From positions 62,001-126,000 of the forward strand of contig CALMBO010000012.1 of the NCBI GenBank assembly GCA_937860055.1: a stretch of 64,000 nt of DNA, given 5' to 3'. The stretch comes from an uncultured Verrucomicrobiota bacterium. GTDB lineage: Bacteria > Verrucomicrobiota > Kiritimatiellia > CAIQIC01 > Lenti-01. Of the stretch, positions 1-7,104 are shown one piece after another. The notes beneath the pieces are model-generated. The model saw nothing but the letters and a program-made list of their open reading frames with translations, did no database searches and had not been told where the DNA came from. The position numbers and the translations under genes were made by a program. The first letter of the stretch is position 1, and every line of letters begins with the position of its first letter.

Positions 1-2550
1 GCCGGCGTTGCGGAGGGCGTAGCCGGGCGGCAGCAGGTTTTGATCTGCGATGGTCGCGGCCATTTCGCCGGCGACGCCGCTCATGGTGGCGCCGGGCCGG
101 GTGTCGCCGAGGATCTTGACGGTGCGCTGCTTGTCGACGCGGTAGATCTGGGTCTTGGCGCGGGCATCGACGACGTCAGCGACGGTATCGAGGGGGATGG
201 GGCGGCCATCGGCGCCGGGGAGGAGGAACTGACGGATCTGGTCCTTGCCGGACTGTTCGGCGAGCTTGACGCGGATGTCGTAGGTGCGGTCGCCGCGCTT
301 GTAGCTGGCGGCCTCGATGCCTTCGATATTGCCGCGGACGATGGCACCGAGGAGGGAGGGGGAGAGGCCGAGATCGGAGAGGACGGGACGCCGGGGGAGG
401 ACGCGGATCTCCGGCTTGGTGTCGCGCACGGTGGTTTCGAGCTGGTCGACGCCGGGGAGGTCGCGGGCGGCCTCCTGGATGGCGAGGGCGGTGGAATCGA
501 GGACGTCGAGGTCGTCGCCGGAGAGGTTCTGTTCGATCTGGAAGGACTGACCGCCCATCATGCCGGGGACGGAGGCGGAGACCATGCAATCCGTTTCGTT
601 CCTGAGCAAGGCGCGGACTTCGGAAAGACGGCCGGAGATGGGCCAGGCGCGTTCGGTCTTGGGCTTGAAGAAGAGTTCGATCTGGCCCATGTAGACGCCT
701 TCGCTGGCCTGGCCGCTCATGGACTCGGCTTTGCCGGCGGTGGTCAGGACGTGATCAAGGTCGGAGAAGCCGAGCAGGCGGGACTGGATTTCGCCAAGGC
801 GGGCAACGGTTTTCTCCAAGTCGTAGTAGGCGGGGGTTTCGACGCGGACGAAGAGGCGGCCGCGGTCGGCGGTTTCGAAGAAGGTGAAGCCGAGGCGGCC
901 GCCGCCGAACTTCATGGTGAAGAAGAAGAGGAGGACAAAGCCGAGAACGATGGGGAGGTTGTAGCGCTTTTTGGAGGCGAGACGGCGGAGGCCGTTGGTG
1001 TAGCGGACGGCGAAGTTCTGGAAGCCGGCGTCCCAGCGCTTACCGAACCGCGCGAAGGCGTTGTCCCTGCGCTTGGAGGCGGGTTCGAGGAGGAGGGCGC
1101 AGAGGATGGGGGTGAGGGTGAAGCTGATGAGGATGGAAGAGGCGTTGACGATGAGGGTGGTGATGGCGAAGGGGGTGAGCATGCGGCCGGCGAGGCTGGA
1201 CATCATGGAGATGGGCAGCATGACGATGACGTTGGTGCCGGCGGAGGCGAGGACGGCGACGGTCATTTCGGAGGCGCCGAGGCCGGCGGCCGCCCAATGG
1301 TCGTCCATGGTTTCGAACTTCGAGACGATGTTTTCGAGGACAACGATGGAGTTGGAAACCAGCACGCCGGTGGAGAGGCCGATGGCGAGCAAGGTGGGGG
1401 TGTTGAGGGTCTGGCCGGCGAGCCGCATGAAGAAGAGGCTGATGACGATGGTGACCGGCATGGTGATGGCCACGATGACGGTGGTGCGGACATTGACGAG
1501 GAAGACGAAGAGGATGAAGGCGCAGAGGAGGACGGCCTGCCAGACGCTTTCGATGGCGGAATCGACGGAGGCCTGGATGTTTTCCGCTTCGTCCGAAACC
1601 CAGGTCAGCTCCATGCCGCCGGGGAGGGCTTTCTGGATTTCCGCGAAGCGCTTGCGGGTTTCCTTGACGATGGTGACGATGTTGCCTTCGGCCTTCTTGA
1701 CGACCTTGATGACGACGCCCTGCCGGCCGTCGAGGATGGCGCGCTGGCGAACCTCGGCGGTGGCCTGCCGCACGGTGCCGAGGTCGCCGAGCTTGCGGCG
1801 GGCGCCGTCGCGGTTGACGACTTCGAGGCCGGCGATGTCGGCGACGTCCTGGTATTCCGCGTCGTAGCGGACGGCGAACTCGCTGCCCTGCTCGCGGATG
1901 CGGCCGCCGGGGAGGGAGAGGACGCCCTTCTGGAGGGCGCCGGCGACGTCGGCGGTGGTGAGGCCGGCGGCGGCGAGGGCGGCGCGGTCGAGCTCTACCC
2001 AGACCTCGCGTTCGTTGCCGCCGATGACCTGGACTTCGCCGACGCCGGGGACGGTGGCGAAACGATCGGCGATGGTGTTGTCGGCGTAATCGTAGATGTC
2101 GTCGATGGGGGCCTCGCCGGAGAGGAAGATGTTGGCGATGGGCTGGGCGTTGATGTTGATTTTCTGGATGACGGGGCGTTCGGCGTCCTCGGGGAGATCG
2201 GCGAGGATGCCGTCGAGCTTTTCGCGGACGTCCTGGGCGGCGACATCCACGTCCACCGCCATGTTGAATTCCAGCACGACCTGGGAGACGTTCTCGAGGC
2301 TGGACGATTCGATGTGCTTGAGGCCGTCGATGCCGGAGACGGCATCCTCGATGAACTTGCTGACATCCTTTTCGACGTCTTCCGGGGAGGCGCCGACCCA
2401 GGTGGTGACGACGGCGATGTAGGGGATGTCGACGGCCGGCATGTTTTCGATGGAGATCTTGCGATAGGAATTGAGCCCGAGGGCGACGAGGGCGATGAGC
2501 AGGCAGCTCATCGCGATCGGGCGGTGGGTGGAGGCATTGGCGAGGAACAT
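1..2550 (-). CDS. RND-family efflux permease (HAE1/AcrB-like), 3' end beyond window
   Basis: Inner-membrane proton-driven pump subunit of a tripartite efflux system. 850 codons are visible of a family length near 1030-1060; the reading frame is open to base 1. The start ATG has an AGGAGT Shine-Dalgarno 7 nt upstream. The N-terminus gives TM1 followed by the porter domain (VTTWVGASPEDVE, the pore region), the central TM2-TM6 block (about residues 330-530), then the second porter half ending near LLPPGYALRNAG. In TM4 the motif reads GVLVSNSIVVLENI, so the two Asp residues of AcrB (407/408) are Ser399-Asn400 here. Last gene of the marR-OMF-MFP-RND operon, 169 nt after the MFP with a hairpin repeat in between. 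Family call is secure; substrate unknown. Confidence 0.93.
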   Translation of the reverse strand, partial: MFLANASTHRPIAMSCLLIALVALGLNSYRKISIENMPAVDIPYIAVVTTWVGASPEDVEKDVSKFIEDAVSGIDGLKHIESSSLENVSQVVLEFNMAVDVDVAAQDVREKLDGILADLPEDAERPVIQKININAQPIANIFLSGEAPIDDIYDYADNTIADRFATVPGVGEVQVIGGNEREVWVELDRAALAAAGLTTADVAGALQKGVLSLPGGRIREQGSEFAVRYDAEYQDVADIAGLEVVNRDGARRKLGDLGTVRQATAEVRQRAILDGRQGVVIKVVKKAEGNIVTIVKETRKRFAEIQKALPGGMELTWVSDEAENIQASVDSAIESVWQAVLLCAFILFVFLVNVRTTVIVAITMPVTIVISLFFMRLAGQTLNTPTLLAIGLSTGVLVSNSIVVLENIVSKFETMDDHWAAAGLGASEMTVAVLASAGTNVIVMLPISMMSSLAGRMLTPFAITTLIVNASSILISFTLTPILCALLLEPASKRRDNAFARFGKRWDAGFQNFAVRYTNGLRRLASKKRYNLPIVLGFVLLFFFTMKFGGGRLGFTFFETADRGRLFVRVETPAYYDLEKTVARLGEIQSRLLGFSDLDHVLTTAGKAESMSGQASEGVYMGQIELFFKPKTERAWPISGRLSEVRALLRNETDCMVSASVPGMMGGQSFQIEQNLSGDDLDVLDSTALAIQEAARDLPGVDQLETTVRDTKPEIRVLPRRPVLSDLGLSPSLLGAIVRGNIEGIEAASYKRGDRTYDIRVKLAEQSGKDQIRQFLLPGADGRPIPLDTVADVVDARAKTQIYRVDKQRTVKILGDTRPGATMSGVAGEMAATIADQNLLPPGYALRNAG

Positions 2551-2592
2551 GGAAAGACTCCTATTCTATGAATGGCAACTGGAAAGAAAATC

Positions 2593-2708
2593 CGAACAGC
2601 CGAAAGCGGTGTCTCTCACAGAGGGCCACAGAGGTTCACGGAGAGAACCAAACGGGAAATCTTTCTCTGTGGGTCTCTGTGAATCTCTGTGAGAGGTTGG
2701 GCTGTTCA
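2593..2708. repeat. Imperfect inverted repeat built of CACAGAG/CTCTGTG words
   Basis: Between the MFP stop and the RND start. The left arm (about 2612-2647) reads as CTCTCACAGAG, CCACAGAG and TTCACGGAGAG; the right arm (about 2662-2695) is its near reverse complement with CTCTGTG three times. Outer arms GAACAGCC (2593-2600) and GGCTGTTC (2700-2707) also pair. The transcript could form a long hairpin inside the efflux operon. No T-run follows, so it is not a classical terminator; mRNA processing or a REP-like element are alternatives. Confidence 0.7.
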
Positions 2709-2719
2709 TGGCTGTTCTT

Positions 2720-3883
2720 TTAGAGGACTTCGACGGGCATGCCGTCGCGGAGCTGGGTCTGGCCTTCGGTCACGACCATTTCGCCGGCCCCGAGGCCGGA
2801 GAGGATTTCGGTCCAGCCGTCGTTCTGGAGACCGGTCCGGACTTCCTTCGCGATGGCCTTGCCGTCCTGCACGACGAACACGGCGGGCTTGTCCTTGCGG
2901 ACGAGGACGGCGGCGGCGGGGACGCCGAGGCCCTGGCGCGTCTCGAAGACGAGGGTCAGGTCGGCCATCTGGCCGGGAATGGCCAGGCCACCGGCGGCTT
3001 CGACCTTGCCCTTGATTTCAAAAGTGCGCAGGGTCGGGTCGATGGTGGGGCTGCGGTAGGTGACGGCATGTGCGCCGGCTTCGCGGCCATTGATGCCGAG
3101 GCGGAACGTCGTCTTGCCGGGAGCCACATCGGGATAGTACTGGGCGGGGAGGTAGGCGGCGGCCTCGACCACGGAGAGGTCGTCGATGCGCAGGACGACG
3201 CGGCCGACGGACATCTGCTCGCCGGGTTCGGCGGAGCGGGAGCTGACGACGCCGGAGATGGGGGCGACGATTTTGGCGTCGGCGAGATTCTTCTCCGCGA
3301 TGGCGAGGGCGGCTTCGGCCTGCCTGACCTGGCGTTCGGCGAGATCCACCTGGGCGTTGGCGACCGCGATGCCGGCCCGGGCCTGCGCATGGGCGACCTC
3401 GGCGGCCTCGAACTCGTTCGGGCTGACCTTGTCTTCCTGGCGGAGGCGTTCGTAGCGCTGGAAGTCGAGCGTGGCCTTGCGGGCCTCGGCTTCGGTTTTC
3501 CCGGCGGAGGCCTTGGCGACCTCGAGGGAGGCGTTGGCGACGGCGAGAACCTGCCTGGCGATGGCGAGGGAGTTTTCGCGGTTGGCGGCATCGATCTGGA
3601 AGAGGGCGGTTTCGCCGGCGACGACGGGATCGCCCTCGTCGATCCAGATTTCATCAAGGTTGCCATCGGCGCGGGAGGCGACGTTGGCGTAGTTTTTGGC
3701 TTCGAGCGTTCCCTGGACGGTGAGGCGGCGTTCGAAGGTGCGGGACTCGGCCGGGAGGGTGCGGACCGCGAGGCTGCGGACGGATTCGGCGGCGGCGGAT
3801 TCCTTTTTCCCGCAGCCGGCCGCGAGGGCGGCGGCGGCGAGGGCGGCGGCGAGGAGGGGAAGGGCGGTGCGATCGGTTTTCAT
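2720..3883 (-). CDS. Efflux periplasmic adaptor (membrane fusion protein, HlyD/AcrA type)
   Basis: 387 aa lipoprotein linking the RND pump to the outer-membrane factor. Signal peptide with lipobox LAAGC, lipidated Cys24. Then the first half of a lipoyl/barrel-sandwich domain (GNLDEIWIDEGDPV, about residues 70-95), a helical hairpin rich in Ala/Glu (about 100-195), the returning lipoyl half (KIVAPISGVVSSR) and beta-barrel and membrane-proximal domains to the C-terminus. The start ATG lies 2 nt after the OMF stop, and the OMF tail supplies a GAGAAG ribosome-binding site, so the two are translationally linked. A longer upstream reading of the same frame lacks coding character. Partner of the RND gene downstream. 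Confidence 0.93.
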   Translation of the reverse strand: MKTDRTALPLLAAALAAAALAAGCGKKESAAAESVRSLAVRTLPAESRTFERRLTVQGTLEAKNYANVASRADGNLDEIWIDEGDPVVAGETALFQIDAANRENSLAIARQVLAVANASLEVAKASAGKTEAEARKATLDFQRYERLRQEDKVSPNEFEAAEVAHAQARAGIAVANAQVDLAERQVRQAEAALAIAEKNLADAKIVAPISGVVSSRSAEPGEQMSVGRVVLRIDDLSVVEAAAYLPAQYYPDVAPGKTTFRLGINGREAGAHAVTYRSPTIDPTLRTFEIKGKVEAAGGLAIPGQMADLTLVFETRQGLGVPAAAVLVRKDKPAVFVVQDGKAIAKEVRTGLQNDGWTEILSGLGAGEMVVTEGQTQLRDGMPVEVL

Positions 3884-3885
3884 GA

Positions 3886-5268
3886 TTACTTCTCTGCTTT
3901 CGTTTCGTTCCGGGTTTCGGGGACAAGGGTGAGGCCCATGGCCAGTTCGAGGTTGGCGATGGCGATTCGCTCCTGATAGCGGCTCTGGACCATGGCGACC
4001 TGCGCGAGGTCCATGGCGCCGCGCGCGTCGAGCGCGTCGGAGAGGGGGATGAGGCCCTCGCGGGCCTTGGCGTCGTAGTCCGCCCACTTGGCGGCGGCGA
4101 CCTCGTAGGCGCGCTGGCGGACGCGGGCACCCTCGGCGGCGTCGCGGGCGGCGGCTTCGGCGGCGACGACCCCGACCATGACGGAGAGGAAGGTGTTCTC
4201 CCGCTCCAGCTGCGTCTGCTGCCGCTCGACCTTGGCGGCCTTGTAGCGGGCGACGTTGGCGAGGCCGTCGAAGAGGGTCCATGCGCCGCTGAAACCGGTG
4301 ACCCAGTTTTCGGCGTGCGCGGCGAGGTCGTTGCCGGTCCAGGAGCCGGTGGAGAAGAGGGAAATCGTCGGGAGGAAATTGCAGAAGGCCTGGCGCACCT
4401 GGTGGTCCTGGATGACGACCTGGCGGTCGGCGATGGCGAGTTCGGGATGGATTTCCAGAGCCCGAAGCACGAGGTCCTCGATGGAGCCGGAGGGCATGGC
4501 GGCGTCGCCGGTTTCGCCGGACAGTTCGATGGCGGCGCCGGGGGGAAGACCGAGGCCCTTCAGGAGTTCCCCGCGGAGGACGGCGAGCTGGCGGCGGGCC
4601 TTGTCCAGTTCGGTCTCGCGCAGTTCGGCGGCGAAGCGGGCCTGGTCGCCCTCCCAGCGGGCGACGAGGCCTTCGTCGGCGAGGCCGGAGACGCGGGCGG
4701 CGGTCTGGCGGGCGGCTTCGAGCTGGGTTTCGAGGGCGGCGATGGTGTCCTGCTGGACGAGGACGTTGAAGTAGTCGACGCTGGTCTGGAGGACGATGCC
4801 CTGGCGGACGTAGTGGGCGGCGGTGCCGGCGGCGGCGTAACCGTGGCGGGCGGCGGCGTAGAGGAACCAGGTAGAAGGCATGAAGACCGGCATGGTGGCC
4901 GTGAGATCGGCCGTGCCGAACCGCTGTTCGTGCTGCTGAGGCATTTCCTTTTCATAGGAACTGTAGCCGGCGGAGGCGGCGACATTGGGAAGGAAGGCGG
5001 TGAAGGCGACGTTCTTGCCGATGCGGTAGAGTTCGCGGTCGAGGTCGGCCTTGCGGACCTCGTAATTGTTGGACATGGCGATGCGGATGCAGTCGTCGAG
5101 CGAGAGGGGGCGGGAGAGCTCGGCCTGGACGCGGGCGGCGAGGTTCGAGGAGAAGGCCGCCGTATGTTCGCGGCGGGCGCGGGAGGGTTCGAAGCTGCGG
5201 CAGCCGGAAGCCAGGGCCAGCAGCAGCAGGCCGAGGAGGAGCGGACGGAAAATGGAGCGGGAGGGCAT
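3886..5268 (-). CDS. Outer-membrane efflux factor (TolC/OprM family lipoprotein)
   Basis: 460 aa. Signal peptide with lipobox LASGC, lipidated Cys23, as in OprM/NodT-type factors. Two repeated OEP halves: the first begins with SLDDCIRIAMSNNYEVRKA, the second with EDLVLRALEIHPELAIADRQV; both have the long amphipathic alpha-barrel helices and short beta segments of the trimeric channel. The start ATG is preceded by AAAGGATCT and lies 11 nt after the MarR stop. Middle gene of the efflux operon; forms the exit duct for the MFP/RND pair. A much longer upstream open frame in the same phase overlaps marR and the MFS gene and is not coding. Confidence 0.92.
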   Translation of the reverse strand: MPSRSIFRPLLLGLLLLALASGCRSFEPSRARREHTAAFSSNLAARVQAELSRPLSLDDCIRIAMSNNYEVRKADLDRELYRIGKNVAFTAFLPNVAASAGYSSYEKEMPQQHEQRFGTADLTATMPVFMPSTWFLYAAARHGYAAAGTAAHYVRQGIVLQTSVDYFNVLVQQDTIAALETQLEAARQTAARVSGLADEGLVARWEGDQARFAAELRETELDKARRQLAVLRGELLKGLGLPPGAAIELSGETGDAAMPSGSIEDLVLRALEIHPELAIADRQVVIQDHQVRQAFCNFLPTISLFSTGSWTGNDLAAHAENWVTGFSGAWTLFDGLANVARYKAAKVERQQTQLERENTFLSVMVGVVAAEAAARDAAEGARVRQRAYEVAAAKWADYDAKAREGLIPLSDALDARGAMDLAQVAMVQSRYQERIAIANLELAMGLTLVPETRNETKAEK

Positions 5269-5279
5269 GGGAGATCCTT

Positions 5280-5780
5280 TCAAGGTTTCAAATCGAGGTC
5301 GTTCTGGGCGGCCAGCGCGTCGGCATAGCGGGCCAGGAAAGACTGGAGGCGGGGGAGGTCCACGTCTTCGATCTTGTGCAGGGCGGCGGATTCGAAGGCG
5401 AGCATGTCCTGGAACATCGCCTCGGCCTTCTTTTTTCCCATGGGAGTGAGTTGGACGAGTTTGCGGCGGCGGTCGTTGGGGTGGGGCTTGCGGGCGGCGA
5501 GGCCTTTTTTCTCCAGGACGTCGAGGATGAAGGTGATGGTTTGGCGGGGGAAGTAGTTGGCGGCGGCCATGGCGGCCGGTTCGGAGTCCTCGGGATGGAG
5601 ATGCAGATGGACAAGGACCATGGAGACATTGATGGGCAGGCCCCATTTCTGTCCGTGGATCATCAGCTCCTGATGGATGCGCCGCCAAAGGGGAAGCATG
5701 CTGGTGGCGGGAAGACCCGCCGGAGGGGGGCATTCCCGGCGGAAGGAGAGGAGATCCGGATGATGTGCAGACTTGGTCAT
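5280..5780 (-). CDS. MarR-family transcriptional regulator
   Basis: 166 aa winged-helix repressor, first gene of the efflux operon and its likely autoregulator. The wHTH is visible as INVSMVLVHLHLHPEDSEPAAMAAANYF, then the recognition helix PRQTITFILDVLEKKGL, and a wing AARKPHPNDRRRKLVQLTPMG (about residues 50-125), followed by the dimerisation helices. The start has GGAAAGGG upstream. The promoter with an overlapping palindrome sits just 30 nt upstream. The ligand is unknown; by family logic it would sense a pump substrate. Confidence 0.92.
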   Translation of the reverse strand: MTKSAHHPDLLSFRRECPPPAGLPATSMLPLWRRIHQELMIHGQKWGLPINVSMVLVHLHLHPEDSEPAAMAAANYFPRQTITFILDVLEKKGLAARKPHPNDRRRKLVQLTPMGKKKAEAMFQDMLAFESAALHKIEDVDLPRLQSFLARYADALAAQNDLDLKP

Positions 5781-5809
5781 GGCGCCCTTTCCAATTTATT
5801 CGAGATAGG

Positions 5810-5837
5810 ATAATACAACATTGGATTATTTTGTCAA
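5810..5837 (-). promoter_or_regulatory. sigma70 promoter and MarR operator of the efflux operon
   Basis: On the minus strand: TTGACA (5837-5832), 16-nt spacer, TATTAT (5815-5810). The 20-bp stretch 5810-5829 is a palindrome of the form ATAAT-n-CAA-nn-TTG-n-ATTAT covering the spacer and the -10 box, as expected for a MarR operator that blocks polymerase. It stands out as AT-rich in a GC-rich window. The marR start codon is 30 nt downstream. Confidence 0.8.
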
Positions 5838-5873
5838 GCGTCCTCGGAATCCATTTCCGGGGGGGCGGGGGCG

Positions 5874-7094
5874 TTAGACTGCGGCGGTACCGGCCGGCGG
5901 GCCGGCGGGGCGGGGGCGGAAGGCGAGCAGGCCGGCGGCGGCGAGGGCGGCGAAAAGGGCGCCGGCCAAGAAGGTGGCGGGCGGGCCGAGGAGAGTCCAG
6001 AGGGCGCCGGCGATGGCGCTGGCCAGAAGCAATGCGCCGCCGCTGACCAGGTTGAACACGCCGAAGGCGGTCCCGCGGAGCTCGCCGGGCGCGGAGTCGG
6101 CGATCATTTTCAGCAGGATCCCCTGCGTGAAGGCCATGTGCAGGCCCCAGAAACCCGCGCCGAGGAACGCCAGGAGCGGCGACGAGGCGGCGGCCAGGAG
6201 GACATCGGCCGCGACCAGCATGCCGAGTCCCGCGACCAGCAGCGTGCGCGGGGACATTCGGTCGGCGGCGGCGCCCGCGGGATAGGCGCCGGCGGAATAG
6301 ACGAGATTCATGGCGATCATGATCAGCGGCACGAAGCCGATGGCGAGCCCGACGTCCTGCGCGCGCAGGATCAGGAAGGCCTCGCTGAAGCGGGCGAGGG
6401 TGAAGACCGCGCCGAGCGCGACGACGAGCCAGTAGCGGAGGGGAAGGCGCCGCGTGTCGGAAAAGGCGAGAGGCTTGCGCGGGGCGGTGGATTTCGCGTC
6501 GTCGGGTTCGCGAACGCCGAAGACGATCAGGAGGATGCACAGGAGCGCGGGGGCGACGGCGATCCACAAGACGGTCCGGATGTTGTCCGCGAGCAGCGCC
6601 ATGAAGACGACGGCCAAGAGAGGGCCGGCGAAGGCACCGACGGAGTCGAGCGCCTGGCGGAGGCCGTAGGCGGCGCCGCGCATTTCCGGCGGCACGATGT
6701 CGGCCACGAGCGCGTCGCGCGGCGCGCCGCGGATGCCCTTGCCGATGCGGTCGATGAAGCGCGCGGCGAACACCCAGCCGATGGAATGCGCCAGCGGGAA
6801 GACCGGCTTGGTCAGGGCGGCCAGGCCGTAGCCGAGGAGGACGAGGATCTTGCGCTTGCGGAAGTAATCGCTGATCGCGCCCGAAAAAACCTTGCCGATG
6901 GCCGCGGTGGCCTGCGCGACGCCTTCGATGAGGCCGATGGTCGCGACCGACGCGCCCAGCACGGTCGACATCAGGACGGGCAGGAGGCTGTGGACGAGTT
7001 CCGAGGAGGTGTCCATCAGCAGCGAGACGATGCCCAGCGTCCAGATGCTGCCGGGCAGGGCGCGTCGCGGTTTGGCGGAAGGGTTCTGTTCCAT
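5874..7094 (-). CDS. MFS transporter
   Basis: 406 aa, 12 predicted membrane helices. The N-terminus (GIVSLLMDTSSELVHSLLP) and the loop 2-3 basic motif (SDYFRKRKILVLLGYG) are typical of MFS proteins annotated as putative drug or sugar-phosphate permeases; RIGKGIRGAPRDALVAD lies in the helix 4-5 region. Start ATG is 10 nt after the stop of the upstream secreted protein, so the two are probably co-transcribed. No strong Shine-Dalgarno is seen. Substrate cannot be read from sequence. It is 45 nt upstream (in minus-strand sense, downstream) of the efflux-operon promoter but belongs to a separate unit. Confidence 0.88.
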   Translation of the reverse strand: MEQNPSAKPRRALPGSIWTLGIVSLLMDTSSELVHSLLPVLMSTVLGASVATIGLIEGVAQATAAIGKVFSGAISDYFRKRKILVLLGYGLAALTKPVFPLAHSIGWVFAARFIDRIGKGIRGAPRDALVADIVPPEMRGAAYGLRQALDSVGAFAGPLLAVVFMALLADNIRTVLWIAVAPALLCILLIVFGVREPDDAKSTAPRKPLAFSDTRRLPLRYWLVVALGAVFTLARFSEAFLILRAQDVGLAIGFVPLIMIAMNLVYSAGAYPAGAAADRMSPRTLLVAGLGMLVAADVLLAAASSPLLAFLGAGFWGLHMAFTQGILLKMIADSAPGELRGTAFGVFNLVSGGALLLASAIAGALWTLLGPPATFLAGALFAALAAAGLLAFRPRPAGPPAGTAAV

Positions 7095-7104
7095 GCCTGG
7101 CAGT

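Noticed and set aside
40..2571. 843-codon open frame on the plus strand
   Set aside because: It is the complement of the RND permease; its translation is a low-complexity Gly/Asp/Glu/Ala run typical of the antisense of a GC-rich gene.
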